DNA from: JTS-RE37 sp041743425
Lineage (GTDB): Bacteria; Bacteroidota; Bacteroidia; Flavobacteriales; Flavobacteriaceae
Assembly: GCA_041743425.1 (NCBI GenBank)
Contig: JBGTMS010000167.1
Location: 1 to 11,065 of the forward strand
Direction: 5' to 3'
DNA: 11,065 bases
The notes under the pieces were generated by a model that saw only the letters and a list, made by a program, of their open reading frames with translations, was not told the origin of the DNA and searched no databases. This document shows, piece by piece, positions 1 to 6,414 of the stretch. Position 1 is the stretch's first letter, and every line of letters starts with the position of its first letter. A program made the position numbers and the translations under genes.

Positions 1-539
1 ATTATACCATTGAAAATGAGCGGGACGGAGTTGTTAAGGATCCGGCCTTTCTTGCGGGAACCGGACAATCTGTCGTAACAGCGACGCAGGAAGCTTTATT
101 CTTCACCTCTCGCCCCAAAACCAAATGGATCCTCGGTGGGCTTTATGAAATTGAGAAGTTTGGTTTTTCGCTTAATGGAACCTATTTTGGCAAAACCACT
201 TTTAAGCAGCAGGGTATGGATGACAATCTCCGGACCGAATTCACACCTAAAGTAGTAACTGATTTCGGAATCGATTTCAGTGCCACGGACAGACTGACCA
301 TTGCCCTTAATGTCAATAATGTGTTTAATGTCGTTCCGGAATGGGAATTTATTGCAGAAAATGCTGCCGGACAGGCAATCATAGATGACACTTCAACTAA
401 CGCTTTAGGAGTAACGCCCATCCAAAACCAGTCCAATCTCATCACTTTTAACCAACGCTATTCGCAAATGACTTATGATGGATTCCATTTCAGCCAGTTG
501 GGTACCTTATTTAACTTGTCGCTGAATTATCGGTTTTGA
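1..539 (+). CDS. TonB-dependent receptor, C-terminal part (5' truncated by window edge)
   Basis: The reading frame is open from base 3 and stops at 537-539, giving about 178 residues of the end of an outer-membrane beta-barrel receptor. The visible protein alternates short amphipathic strands with loops, for example KWILGGLYEIEKFGFSLNGTY, DFGIDFSATDRLTIALNVNN and, at the end, LFNLSLNYRF. The NVNNVFNVVPEW segment is the usual penultimate motif of SusC/CirA-like TonB-dependent receptors in Bacteroidota, and the terminal Phe is the outer-membrane insertion signal recognised by the BAM complex. The protein would sit in the outer membrane and import a ligand using TonB-ExbBD energy. The ligand cannot be told because plug and N-terminal domains lie outside the window. 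It is followed at once by a hairpin terminator, so it is the last gene of its transcript. Confidence 0.9.
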   Translation, partial: YTIENERDGVVKDPAFLAGTGQSVVTATQEALFFTSRPKTKWILGGLYEIEKFGFSLNGTYFGKTTFKQQGMDDNLRTEFTPKVVTDFGIDFSATDRLTIALNVNNVFNVVPEWEFIAENAAGQAIIDDTSTNALGVTPIQNQSNLITFNQRYSQMTYDGFHFSQLGTLFNLSLNYRF

Positions 540-558
540 CAAGATCTTCTTTAAAGAT

Positions 559-587
559 AAAAGCCGCCCTAAACAGGCGGCTTTTTT
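559..587 (+). terminator. Intrinsic terminator after the first TonB-dependent receptor, probably bidirectional
   Basis: A 10-bp perfect stem (AAAAGCCGCC at 559-568 with GGCGGCTTTT at 576-585) closes a 7-base loop and ends in six T (582-587). It begins 20 bases after the receptor stop. Read on the other strand it still ends in four T, so it can also stop transcription from the convergent ferredoxin gene, whose stop is at 642. Confidence 0.9.
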
Positions 588-641
588 ATATTCAGTTGAA
601 ATCATCCGGTTTGTCAAATCCAAAGGGGCACTATGGACATT

Positions 642-998
642 TTATTTGTCGCCCGGGTGCATAAAGCGTTGCTTACTCAACAGGAATTCCTCTGATTCCA
701 CATGGTCCTCATCAGGTACGCAGCAATCCACCGGACATACGGCAGCGCACTGTGGCTCTTCATGGAATCCCTTACATTCCGTACACTTATCAGGAGATAT
801 ATAATATATTTCGTCACTGACCGGAATCTGAACCTGATCTGCATTTACGGCCTTTCCGCCTGGCAATACGACGTCACCTGTCAGCGAAGTTCCATCACTG
901 TAACGCCACTCATCAGCTCCTTCGTAAATAGCCGTATTCGGGCACTCCGGTTCACAAGCCCCGCAATTAATACACTCGTCCGTTATGATTATAGCCAT
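642..998 (-). CDS. 2[4Fe-4S] ferredoxin (YfhL/Alvin type), 118 aa
   Basis: A small cytoplasmic electron carrier with two [4Fe-4S] clusters. Cluster motif one is C9-x2-C12-x2-C15-x3-C19-P. The second is C72-x2-C75-x8-C84-x3-C88-P, with a further C92-C93; the x8 spacing between the second and third cysteines marks the Alvin/YfhL-type ferredoxins. A roughly 50-residue linker separates the motifs and the C-terminus is acidic. I chose the ATG at 996-998 (MAIIITDECINCGAC) because family members start this way and an AGGAAAGAG purine tract lies about 6 bases upstream. A frame extension to an ATG at 1052 would add 18 unrelated residues and would begin inside the predicted -7 box. The gene is divergent from the acyl-CoA reductase gene and shares its promoter region. 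The redox partner is unknown. Confidence 0.93.
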   Translation of the reverse strand: MAIIITDECINCGACEPECPNTAIYEGADEWRYSDGTSLTGDVVLPGGKAVNADQVQIPVSDEIYYISPDKCTECKGFHEEPQCAAVCPVDCCVPDEDHVESEEFLLSKQRFMHPGDK

Positions 999-1039
999 AT
1001 TTTTCTCTTTCCTATATAACGAATATCTTGCTGCATCCG

Positions 1040-1047
1040 TATTTTTG
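1040..1047 (+). promoter_or_regulatory. Predicted -7 element for the acyl-CoA reductase gene
   Basis: TATTTTTG on the plus strand matches TAnnTTTG exactly and would start transcription near 1054, about 32 bases before the ATG at 1086. No good TTTG lies 17-23 bases upstream, so the -33 half is weak or absent. The element sits 2 bases from the oppositely directed ferredoxin -7 element, forming an inverted arrangement. Confidence 0.45.
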
Positions 1048-1049
1048 TG

Positions 1050-1081
1050 CAAAGGTAACAGCTAAGGAAATACTGCACAAA
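1050..1081 (-). promoter_or_regulatory. Predicted Bacteroidota-type promoter of the ferredoxin gene
   Basis: On the minus strand a TTTG (-33 element, 1081-1078) is followed after 20 bases by TACCTTTG (-7 element, 1057-1050), an exact match to TAnnTTTG. Spacing is within the range known for the primary sigma factor of Bacteroides and Flavobacterium. The start of transcription would fall near 1043, giving a leader of about 45 bases before the ATG at 998. Confidence 0.65.
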
Positions 1082-1085
1082 TATA

Positions 1086-2150
1086 ATGACCGACCCACAA
1101 CTGAGATTGCAAGCTTTTGTTAAACTTGGGAATTTCTTCAGAGATTACTTAGATAATGCCCGCAAAATTCCGGAACCTTCAGTCAGTACCGTAACCATGT
1201 ACACAAAATTTGATGAAATTGTGGAACGGGCTGGTCAGGTAAACGGGTGGTTTACAAGGGAGAATGTCCTTTTCGCGTTAAAAGCCTGGGCCAATCTTCT
1301 TACTGAACCCCAATTGTCAAAATGGATGGCGCCGTATTCTTCCGTCAGCCAGCCAAGGACAGTGGCCATCATCATGGCCGGCAATATTCCGCTTGTCGGG
1401 TTTCATGACTTTCTGGCTGTTCTGATCTCGGGCAACAGGGTGCTTGTAAAACTGTCCTCAAATGATTCGTTGCTCTTGCCATTTATCGCCCGCCAAATTT
1501 CACTAATCAGTCCTGGTCTGGCCGCGTCTATTTCGTTTACAGAGGACAGATTAAAAGTATTTGATGCGGTTATTGCCACGGGAAGTACCAATACGAGCCG
1601 CTATTTTGAATATTATTTCAGAGAAAAGCCGCACATTATCCGAAAGAACAGGACCTCTATCGGCGTGCTTAGCGGGAATGAAAGCCGCTCTGATCTCACC
1701 GATCTCGGATCTGATATTTTCACCTATTTTGGTCTTGGATGCCGTAATGTCTCCAAACTCTATGTGCCACAGAGCTATGATTTTACCCCATTCTTTGAAA
1801 CCATCATGCCTTATGAACGGCTGCTGCACCACACAAAATATGCCAACAATTACGATTATAACAAAGCGGTTTACCTGATGAGTGACTTCCCCTTCCGGGA
1901 TAATGGATTCATGATGTTGAGGGAAGACCCCGGCTATGGGTCACCCATCGCCACTTTGTTTTATGAATATTACCCCTCCACCGAGTCGATTCGTGAACGC
2001 GTGGAAATTGACAGGGAACAGCTGCAATGTATCGTTGCAGATGACGCGCTCTGCAACGCCATTCCTTTTGGCAGTTCACAGTTTCCGGGGCTGTCCGATT
2101 ATGCAGATGGAATTGATACCATGGCCTTCCTTCAGCAACTCAGTCTTTAA
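1086..2150 (+). CDS. LuxC-family acyl-CoA reductase
   Basis: The protein (354 aa) belongs to the LuxC acyl-CoA/acyl-protein reductase family, part of the aldehyde dehydrogenase superfamily, which reduces an activated fatty acyl group to an aldehyde with NADPH through a cysteine thioester. The nucleotide-binding core is visible at MAGNIPLVGFHDFL (from residue 97) and SGNRVLVKLSSND, followed by DAVIATGSTNTSRYFEYYF, HIIRKNRTSIGVLSG and FTYFGLGCRNVSKL. Cys219 in the last motif is the expected catalytic residue. The first 90 residues are a poorly conserved helical region, as in relatives. No luxD or luxE partner is nearby, so bioluminescence is not implied; the acyl substrate and aldehyde fate are unknown. 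It is divergent from the ferredoxin and precedes serC by 197 bases. No Shine-Dalgarno is obvious; the leader is A/T-rich. Confidence 0.88.
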   Translation: MTDPQLRLQAFVKLGNFFRDYLDNARKIPEPSVSTVTMYTKFDEIVERAGQVNGWFTRENVLFALKAWANLLTEPQLSKWMAPYSSVSQPRTVAIIMAGNIPLVGFHDFLAVLISGNRVLVKLSSNDSLLLPFIARQISLISPGLAASISFTEDRLKVFDAVIATGSTNTSRYFEYYFREKPHIIRKNRTSIGVLSGNESRSDLTDLGSDIFTYFGLGCRNVSKLYVPQSYDFTPFFETIMPYERLLHHTKYANNYDYNKAVYLMSDFPFRDNGFMMLREDPGYGSPIATLFYEYYPSTESIRERVEIDREQLQCIVADDALCNAIPFGSSQFPGLSDYADGIDTMAFLQQLSL

Positions 2151-2274
2151 ACCTCTGCGCCGGATCAGGTACGGGGTGTCCTTAGTAGTGAATTGTGTCT
2201 CTGTCAGACGGCAGAATTATTCTGATTTCTCTTCCGCTTTCTCATCTTAATTTATGACCTTTGGGGCTTAATTT

Positions 2275-2307
2275 TTTGGGCACCACAGCGCTGTGAATTC
2301 AATTTTG
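2275..2307 (+). promoter_or_regulatory. Predicted serC promoter with a palindromic operator-like site in its spacer
   Basis: TTTG at 2275-2278 and CAATTTTG at 2300-2307 (one mismatch from TAnnTTTG) are separated by 21 bases. Between them lies the perfect 12-bp palindrome CACAGCGCTGTG (2284-2295). Transcription would start near 2314, about 34 bases before the serC ATG. The promoter match is imperfect, but the palindrome is seen directly and sits where a repressor would block polymerase. Confidence 0.42.
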
Positions 2308-2347
2308 ACTATCGCCGGCAATGCTGGAACCTGGTAATCTCACATAA

Positions 2348-3412
2348 ATGAAAAAACATAATTTTAGTCCTGGTCCCTGTATTTTACCCAAAGAAGTAAT
2401 GCTCAAAGCCTCCGAAGCTGTTGTAGAGCTGGATGGTATAGGCCTCTCCCTCCTCGAAATATCTCACCGCAGCAAAGAATTCGTGGCCATTATGGAATCG
2501 GCACGATCGCTGTCACTCGATTTACTCGAATTGAAGGACAAGGGCTATCAGGCCCTCTTCCTGCAAGGAGGTGCAAGCCTTCAGTTTCTTATGGTGGCGT
2601 ACAATGTTCTGGAAAAAAAGGCAGGATATATAAATACGGGCACCTGGAGTAACAATGCCCTGAAAGAAGCAAAACTTTTTGGCGAGGTTATAGAAATAGC
2701 GTCGTCCAAGGATGATAATTACAGGTATATCCCAAAAGGATATAACATTCCGGAGGGCTTGGATTATGTGCATATCACCTCTAATAATACCATTTTCGGC
2801 ACCCAGTTCAGGAAGTTTCCCGAGACAAGCGCCCCATTGATCTGTGATATGAGCTCTGATATCTTCTCAAGGCAACTGGATTTCTCGAAATTTGACCTTA
2901 TTTATGCCGGAGCTCAAAAGAACATGGGACCGGCAGGTGTCACCCTGGTTGTCATAAAAGAAGATTTGTTGGGTAAAGTTTCCCGCAAATTACCTTCAAT
3001 GATGGATTACAGCGTGCATATTGGCAAGGAAAGTATGTTTAATACGCCTGCGGTTTTTCCAGTATTTGTCTGCATGTTAACGTTGCAATGGTTGCAGGAA
3101 ATGGGTGGCATTCCGGCCATTGAGGAGATAAATGAAAAAAAGGCCAACCTCATTTATTCTGAAATAGATCTCAACCCCTTATTCACAGGCTTTGCCGCAA
3201 AGGAAGATCGTTCGTTTATGAATGCGACTTTTACCCTTTCCGATGAGGCCCTAAAGGATGCTTTTGACCGGTCATGGAAAGCAGCAGGTGTCAGCGGAAT
3301 AAACGGACACCGCTCCGTTGGGGGCTACAGAGCTTCTATGTACAACGCTTTACCTATCGAGAGTGTCGGGGTCCTTGTAGATGTTATGAGTGACCTGGAA
3401 AGAAAGGGATAG
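2348..3412 (+). CDS. serC: Phosphoserine aminotransferase
   Basis: Cytoplasmic PLP enzyme (354 aa, normal length) that converts 3-phosphohydroxypyruvate and glutamate to phosphoserine and 2-oxoglutarate; many members also act in pyridoxal phosphate synthesis. The start MKKHNFSPGPCILP is the classic SerC N-terminus (NF-x-PGP). Further family motifs are GLSLLEISHRSKEF, LFLQGGASLQF, HITSNNTIFGTQF and YAGAQKNMGPAGVTLVVI, in which Lys191 should form the Schiff base with PLP. The C-terminal substrate-binding motif NGHRSVGGYRASMYNALP is intact. serA follows after 26 bases, so the two are almost surely cotranscribed and catalyse consecutive steps in the reverse of gene order. The ATG has no clear Shine-Dalgarno, as is usual in Bacteroidota. 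Confidence 0.97.
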   Translation: MKKHNFSPGPCILPKEVMLKASEAVVELDGIGLSLLEISHRSKEFVAIMESARSLSLDLLELKDKGYQALFLQGGASLQFLMVAYNVLEKKAGYINTGTWSNNALKEAKLFGEVIEIASSKDDNYRYIPKGYNIPEGLDYVHITSNNTIFGTQFRKFPETSAPLICDMSSDIFSRQLDFSKFDLIYAGAQKNMGPAGVTLVVIKEDLLGKVSRKLPSMMDYSVHIGKESMFNTPAVFPVFVCMLTLQWLQEMGGIPAIEEINEKKANLIYSEIDLNPLFTGFAAKEDRSFMNATFTLSDEALKDAFDRSWKAAGVSGINGHRSVGGYRASMYNALPIESVGVLVDVMSDLERKG

Positions 3413-3438
3413 CATCTTATGAAGAAATACATATACTT

Positions 3439-4389
3439 ATGAATATACTTGCCAATGACGGGATTTCCCGGAATGGGGTAAAAGTCCTGGAAGATGCGGG
3501 TTTTAATGTAATAAACACAACGGTTGCACAGGAGGAATTAATTCATTACATCAACTCAAACCATATACAGGGATTGCTTGTCCGGAGTGCCACACAGGTT
3601 CCGAAAGCGCTGATCGATGGGTGCCCGGGGCTGCGGCTCATTGGACGTGGCGGCGTTGGCATGGATAACATTGATGTAGCTTACGCCAAATCCAAAGGTC
3701 TGCACGTCATCAACACCCCTGCCGCCTCTTCAGAATCTGTTGCAGAACTGGTATTCGCTCATTTATTCGGTGGTGTCCGATTTTTATACGATGCCAACCG
3801 AAATATGCCCCTAGAGGGGGATACAAATTTTACCAAACTAAAGAATGATTATGCCCGGGGCATAGAATTACGAGGCAAAACACTTGGGATTATCGGGATG
3901 GGCCGGATCGGGCTGGCAACAGCCAGAATCGGATTGGGGATTGGAATGAAGGTCATTTATTCAGATCCCATTGAACCCGAGACGATGATAGTTCTCCGGT
4001 TTTTTGATGGTCAGTCCCTCGAATTCAGATTGCAGTCCCAACCCCTGGAAACGCTGCTGCCGTCGTCCGATTTCATAAGCCTGCATGTGCCTGCTCAGAA
4101 GGCTTATCTTATTGGCACTAAAGAATTTGACTTGATGAAGGATAAAGTGGGAATAGTCAATGCCTCCCGGGGGGGTGTTCTTGATGAGGTCGCCCTAATT
4201 GATGCGATAGAGCATGGAAAGGTGGCCTTTGCAGGTCTGGATGTTTTTGAATCTGAACCCTCGCCGGAGATTCGGATCCTGATGCATCCGAATATCTCCC
4301 TGTCACCTCATATCGGAGCGGCAACGATGGAAGCACAGGACAGAATTGGAACCGAACTGGCCACGCAGATTATCCACCTGTTAAAGTAG
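3439..4389 (+). CDS. serA: D-3-phosphoglycerate dehydrogenase, short form without ACT domain
   Basis: NAD-dependent D-2-hydroxyacid dehydrogenase (316 aa), most likely oxidising 3-phosphoglycerate to 3-phosphohydroxypyruvate, the first step of serine synthesis. The N-terminal substrate domain includes LLVRSATQVPKALID and LIGRGGVGMDNIDV. The Rossmann fold begins at LGIIGMGRIG with glycines 153, 155 and 158, and Asp181 or a nearby acidic residue in YSDP would bind the NAD ribose. Catalytic residues fit Arg244 (NASRGGVLDE), Glu273 (DVFESEP) and His291 (LSPHIGAAT). The protein ends about 25 residues after the catalytic His, so it lacks the ASB and ACT regulatory domains found in the E. coli enzyme; feedback by serine through ACT is therefore not expected. 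The assignment over other 2-hydroxyacid dehydrogenases rests largely on the adjacent serC. Confidence 0.92.
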   Translation: MNILANDGISRNGVKVLEDAGFNVINTTVAQEELIHYINSNHIQGLLVRSATQVPKALIDGCPGLRLIGRGGVGMDNIDVAYAKSKGLHVINTPAASSESVAELVFAHLFGGVRFLYDANRNMPLEGDTNFTKLKNDYARGIELRGKTLGIIGMGRIGLATARIGLGIGMKVIYSDPIEPETMIVLRFFDGQSLEFRLQSQPLETLLPSSDFISLHVPAQKAYLIGTKEFDLMKDKVGIVNASRGGVLDEVALIDAIEHGKVAFAGLDVFESEPSPEIRILMHPNISLSPHIGAATMEAQDRIGTELATQIIHLLK

Positions 4390-4465
4390 ATAATAATCAA
4401 AATGACCTTGCCTTTACTATGCACCTATTTCGTACATTACCGACATTAACTTCAACTTTACTGAT

Positions 4466-5101
4466 ATGTCTGGATTATTGGATTTACTGAACAGTAACAT
4501 GGGTCAGCAGCTTATAAGAGGTGTAGCTGGTCAAACCGGGGAATCGGAAGGCAAAACAGCCGATGTGCTGAATATGGCGATGCCGCTATTGCTGGGTGCC
4601 ATGAAAAAAAATGTTTCCCAACCCGGAGGGGCCGAGGGCTTACTGAATGCCCTATCTTCCAAACATGATGGAAGTATACTAAACGACTTGGGCGGCTTGT
4701 TCGGTGGTGGGGTGGATCAAAGTGTCATGTCCGATGGGGCAGGTATCCTTGGACATGTCTTCGGGGCAAAACAGGGAAACGTGGAACAGGCATTGAGTCA
4801 GAAATCCGGTATGGATGCCTCTTCAATTGCTCAGATTCTGAAAATTGCAGCACCTCTTATAATGGGATTTCTGGCCAAACAAAAAGCGCAGAACAATGTT
4901 AATGATGCCCAGGGAATGAATTCGCTGCTCGGAAGTATGCTCGGAGGGCAGCCGCAAAAGAATCAGAGCCTGATCACCACGCTTCTGGATGCTGATGGGG
5001 ATGGTAGCGTACTCGATGATGTTGCCAATATGGTATTGGGAACAAATACTTCAAAGAAAAAAGGTAAAGGTGGATTGTTTGGGGGCTTGTTTGGAAATTA
5101 A
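4466..5101 (+). CDS. DUF937 domain protein with an EF-hand-like loop
   Basis: A 211-aa protein of the DUF937 family, whose function is not established. The start MSGLLDLLNSNMGQQLI is typical, followed by helical repeats rich in Gly, Leu, Met and Ala: a first unit around residues 1-55 (VLNMAMPLLLGAMKKN) and a related second unit around 95-140 (ILKIAAPLIMGFLAKQK). This internal similarity suggests two related helical modules. Near the C-terminus DADGDGSVLDD (Asp175, 177, 179, Ser181) resembles a calcium-binding EF-hand or dockerin loop, but the twelfth position is Val rather than Glu/Asp. The tail is lysine- and glycine-rich (KKKGKGG, then LFGGLFGN). No signal peptide or clear membrane span is seen, so it is probably cytoplasmic. 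It follows serA by 76 bases. Confidence 0.85.
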   Translation: MSGLLDLLNSNMGQQLIRGVAGQTGESEGKTADVLNMAMPLLLGAMKKNVSQPGGAEGLLNALSSKHDGSILNDLGGLFGGGVDQSVMSDGAGILGHVFGAKQGNVEQALSQKSGMDASSIAQILKIAAPLIMGFLAKQKAQNNVNDAQGMNSLLGSMLGGQPQKNQSLITTLLDADGDGSVLDDVANMVLGTNTSKKKGKGGLFGGLFGN

Positions 5102-5183
5102 CCAACGCCAGACAACACTCAGGATTTAATTTCAGGGTCAAGGCACTGATGACTATTAATATTTAGTTGCGAAAGTAAGAGAG

Positions 5184-5642
5184 ATGAAAAGGATATTGAC
5201 CGTCGTATCGCTGGTAATGATCGGCTTCCTCTGTGGTTTGGGAGGATGCTCGGGCTCTAAGCAAGCAGCGGCTTCTACCGAGGATGAAAAAGCAACCTTT
5301 CGGTCGAGGGAACAGGATACTGTAGCAATTGCCAACGATAGCCTGGAATATGAAATTCTTATCATAGAACCGGGATTTAATACCTGGCTGCTGAGCATTG
5401 CAAGGCCGGAAGGGTATTATTCACAGTCCTTCCTCGAAAACAGAAACCGGATCTATGTTATTAACTGGAATCAGAGGGTATTGCAACCCCTGCAATACGA
5501 TCCCAATTTATATGAAATGCAGATCAATTATGAGCCTTTCATTGATTACGGATATGATGTCAATTATCAACTATACAATTATTTTATTTACTTTCAACGA
5601 AAATACGGTCAGCGGCTCGGGCCGTTTATTCCAAGGATATGA
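5184..5642 (+). CDS. DUF6146-like lipoprotein
   Basis: A 152-aa predicted lipoprotein. The N-terminus has a basic start (MKR), a hydrophobic stretch and the lipobox L19-G20-G21-C22, so signal peptidase II should cleave before Cys22. The mature part starts with a short Ser/Ala/Glu-rich linker and then a compact domain rich in Tyr and Asn: SLEYEILIIEPGFNTWL, GYYSQSFLENRNRIYVINWN, YDPNLYEMQINYEP and YNYFIYFQRKYGQRLGPF. I recognise this pattern as the Bacteroidota family usually called DUF6146, from memory rather than a search; no function is known. A purine-rich AAGAGAG precedes the ATG. It lies 25 bases before the next small membrane protein and probably shares its transcript, facing the periplasm or outer membrane. 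Confidence 0.82.
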   Translation: MKRILTVVSLVMIGFLCGLGGCSGSKQAAASTEDEKATFRSREQDTVAIANDSLEYEILIIEPGFNTWLLSIARPEGYYSQSFLENRNRIYVINWNQRVLQPLQYDPNLYEMQINYEPFIDYGYDVNYQLYNYFIYFQRKYGQRLGPFIPRI

Positions 5643-5667
5643 TCCCTGGCCGCAACCGTGAGATGGT

Positions 5668-5985
5668 ATGAACAAACTTAAAAGACGTTGGGGAATTGAA
5701 TCGAATGTGCAGTTGATCATTATTCTGATCGTCTTCTCCATCACTGGTTCGGCATCAGTGTATGTAACAAGACCGCTACTTGAATGGATAGGTCTTGACC
5801 GTTCCGGTTTCTCGTTGGAATGGTGGAGTACCTGGGCTTATTGGTTCCTTAGAATTCTGATAGTTTTTCCAGTGTATCAGTTGATGTTGGTATTTATGGG
5901 GGGGCTATTCGGACAATTCCGTTTTTTTTGGAATTTTGAGAAAAAGATGCTGTCGCGGATGGGATTTCAGTTCCTGTTCAAGTAG
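5668..5985 (+). CDS. DUF6787-like small membrane protein
   Basis: A 105-aa inner-membrane protein with two predicted helices: residues about 14-34 (VQLIIILIVFSITGSASVYV) and about 56-80 (WAYWFLRILIVFPVYQLMLV). The N-terminal KLKRRWGI segment is positively charged and favours a cytoplasmic N-terminus. The second helix runs into a Phe/Gly-rich stretch (FMGGLFGQFRFFWNFEKKML), and the end is again basic and aromatic, so both termini are likely inside. The start RRWGIESNVQL and the GGLFGQFRFFWNFEKK end match a Bacteroidota family I know as DUF6787, with no assigned function. It is tightly spaced after the DUF6146-like lipoprotein gene, suggesting a functional pair. Confidence 0.8.
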   Translation: MNKLKRRWGIESNVQLIIILIVFSITGSASVYVTRPLLEWIGLDRSGFSLEWWSTWAYWFLRILIVFPVYQLMLVFMGGLFGQFRFFWNFEKKMLSRMGFQFLFK

Positions 5986-6029
5986 TGTCTCATACTGAGC
6001 AAGACCTCAATTTTAAATATAGATCTAAC

Positions 6030-6377
6030 ATGTGTTTCGCAGGCCTTTTTAAGAAACATTGCATTGCCTCATCGCTTGCCATTCTCGTGGTATTCTCGCT
6101 GGGGCTTCCTTCACTGACGGCCTGGTCCCATGCTTTTTCTGATCATCAGGATCAAAAATGCACCGATAGCACCACCCTCCATGTACATAAAGTTGAGGGA
6201 GACTGCGCATTTATTAAATTCAAACCGGCGCCTCAGTTCTATTTTACTTTTTCCGAGCCCCGGATGTATGTTAGTGAGCTGATTACATGTGTAATCCGGG
6301 CCTCATACCGCTTTGTCCCCATTTTTAAAAGTATGCATTTCCTTCTCAGAGGTCCTCCGGACCATTCTTTTTTCTGA
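6030..6377 (+). CDS. Small secreted His/Cys protein upstream of a TonB-dependent receptor
   Basis: A 115-aa predicted exported protein. I chose the ATG at 6030 because it gives a compact signal sequence: a basic n-region (FKKH), a hydrophobic core (IASSLAILVVFSLGLPSLTA) and likely cleavage near WSHA at residues 32-35. A GTG at 5985, overlapping the previous stop, would add 15 polar residues before the signal. The mature part has scattered potential metal ligands: His34, His39, Cys44, the H51-V-H53 pair, Cys59 and Cys87, and it ends with the motif LLRGPPDH. Small H-x-H/Cys proteins with an APP or GPP tail commonly precede TonB-dependent receptors in Bacteroidota and are reminiscent of DUF2946-like proteins. 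A role in binding a transition metal in the periplasm is inferred, not shown. The receptor gene begins 37 bases downstream. Confidence 0.7.
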   Translation: MCFAGLFKKHCIASSLAILVVFSLGLPSLTAWSHAFSDHQDQKCTDSTTLHVHKVEGDCAFIKFKPAPQFYFTFSEPRMYVSELITCVIRASYRFVPIFKSMHFLLRGPPDHSFF

Positions 6378-6414
6378 GTTATTTTTTGGAATGTTTCACT
6401 TTTAACACTTACCT

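Noticed and set aside
702..1019. Plus-strand open frame of about 105 codons opposite the ferredoxin gene
   Set aside because: It is fully antisense to a gene with two intact cluster motifs, has no family resemblance and no initiation signal.
999..1052. N-terminal extension of the ferredoxin to an ATG at 1052
   Set aside because: It adds 18 residues unlike any ferredoxin start, overlaps the predicted -7 box, and the ATG at 998 has a better purine-rich leader.
1936..2250. Open frame running past the end of the acyl-CoA reductase gene into the 2151-2347 gap
   Set aside because: It lies mostly in another frame of a real gene and its translation has no recognisable feature; the gap itself seems to hold only the serC promoter region.
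3419..3442. Short ATG-initiated frame between serC and serA (7 codons, ending at TGA that overlaps the serA ATG)
   Set aside because: It is too short to judge and has no Shine-Dalgarno; the overlap with the serA start could be chance in A/T-rich DNA.
4390..4465. Possible promoter or terminator between serA and the DUF937 gene
   Set aside because: I found no hairpin with a T run and no TTTG/TAnnTTTG pair at proper spacing.
5398..5661. Plus-strand open frame of about 87 codons inside the DUF6146-like gene
   Set aside because: It overlaps a recognisable lipoprotein in another frame and shows no domain or signal of its own.
5985..6029. GTG start overlapping the stop of the preceding membrane-protein gene, as in translational coupling
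   Set aside because: It would place 15 polar residues ahead of a clear signal sequence; the ATG at 6030 gives a normal exported protein. It cannot be fully excluded.
6380..6388. TATTTTTTG as a -7 element for the receptor gene at 6415
   Set aside because: The spacing inside the box is one base too long for TAnnTTTG and there is no TTTG at a suitable distance upstream; cotranscription with the small exported protein is simpler.
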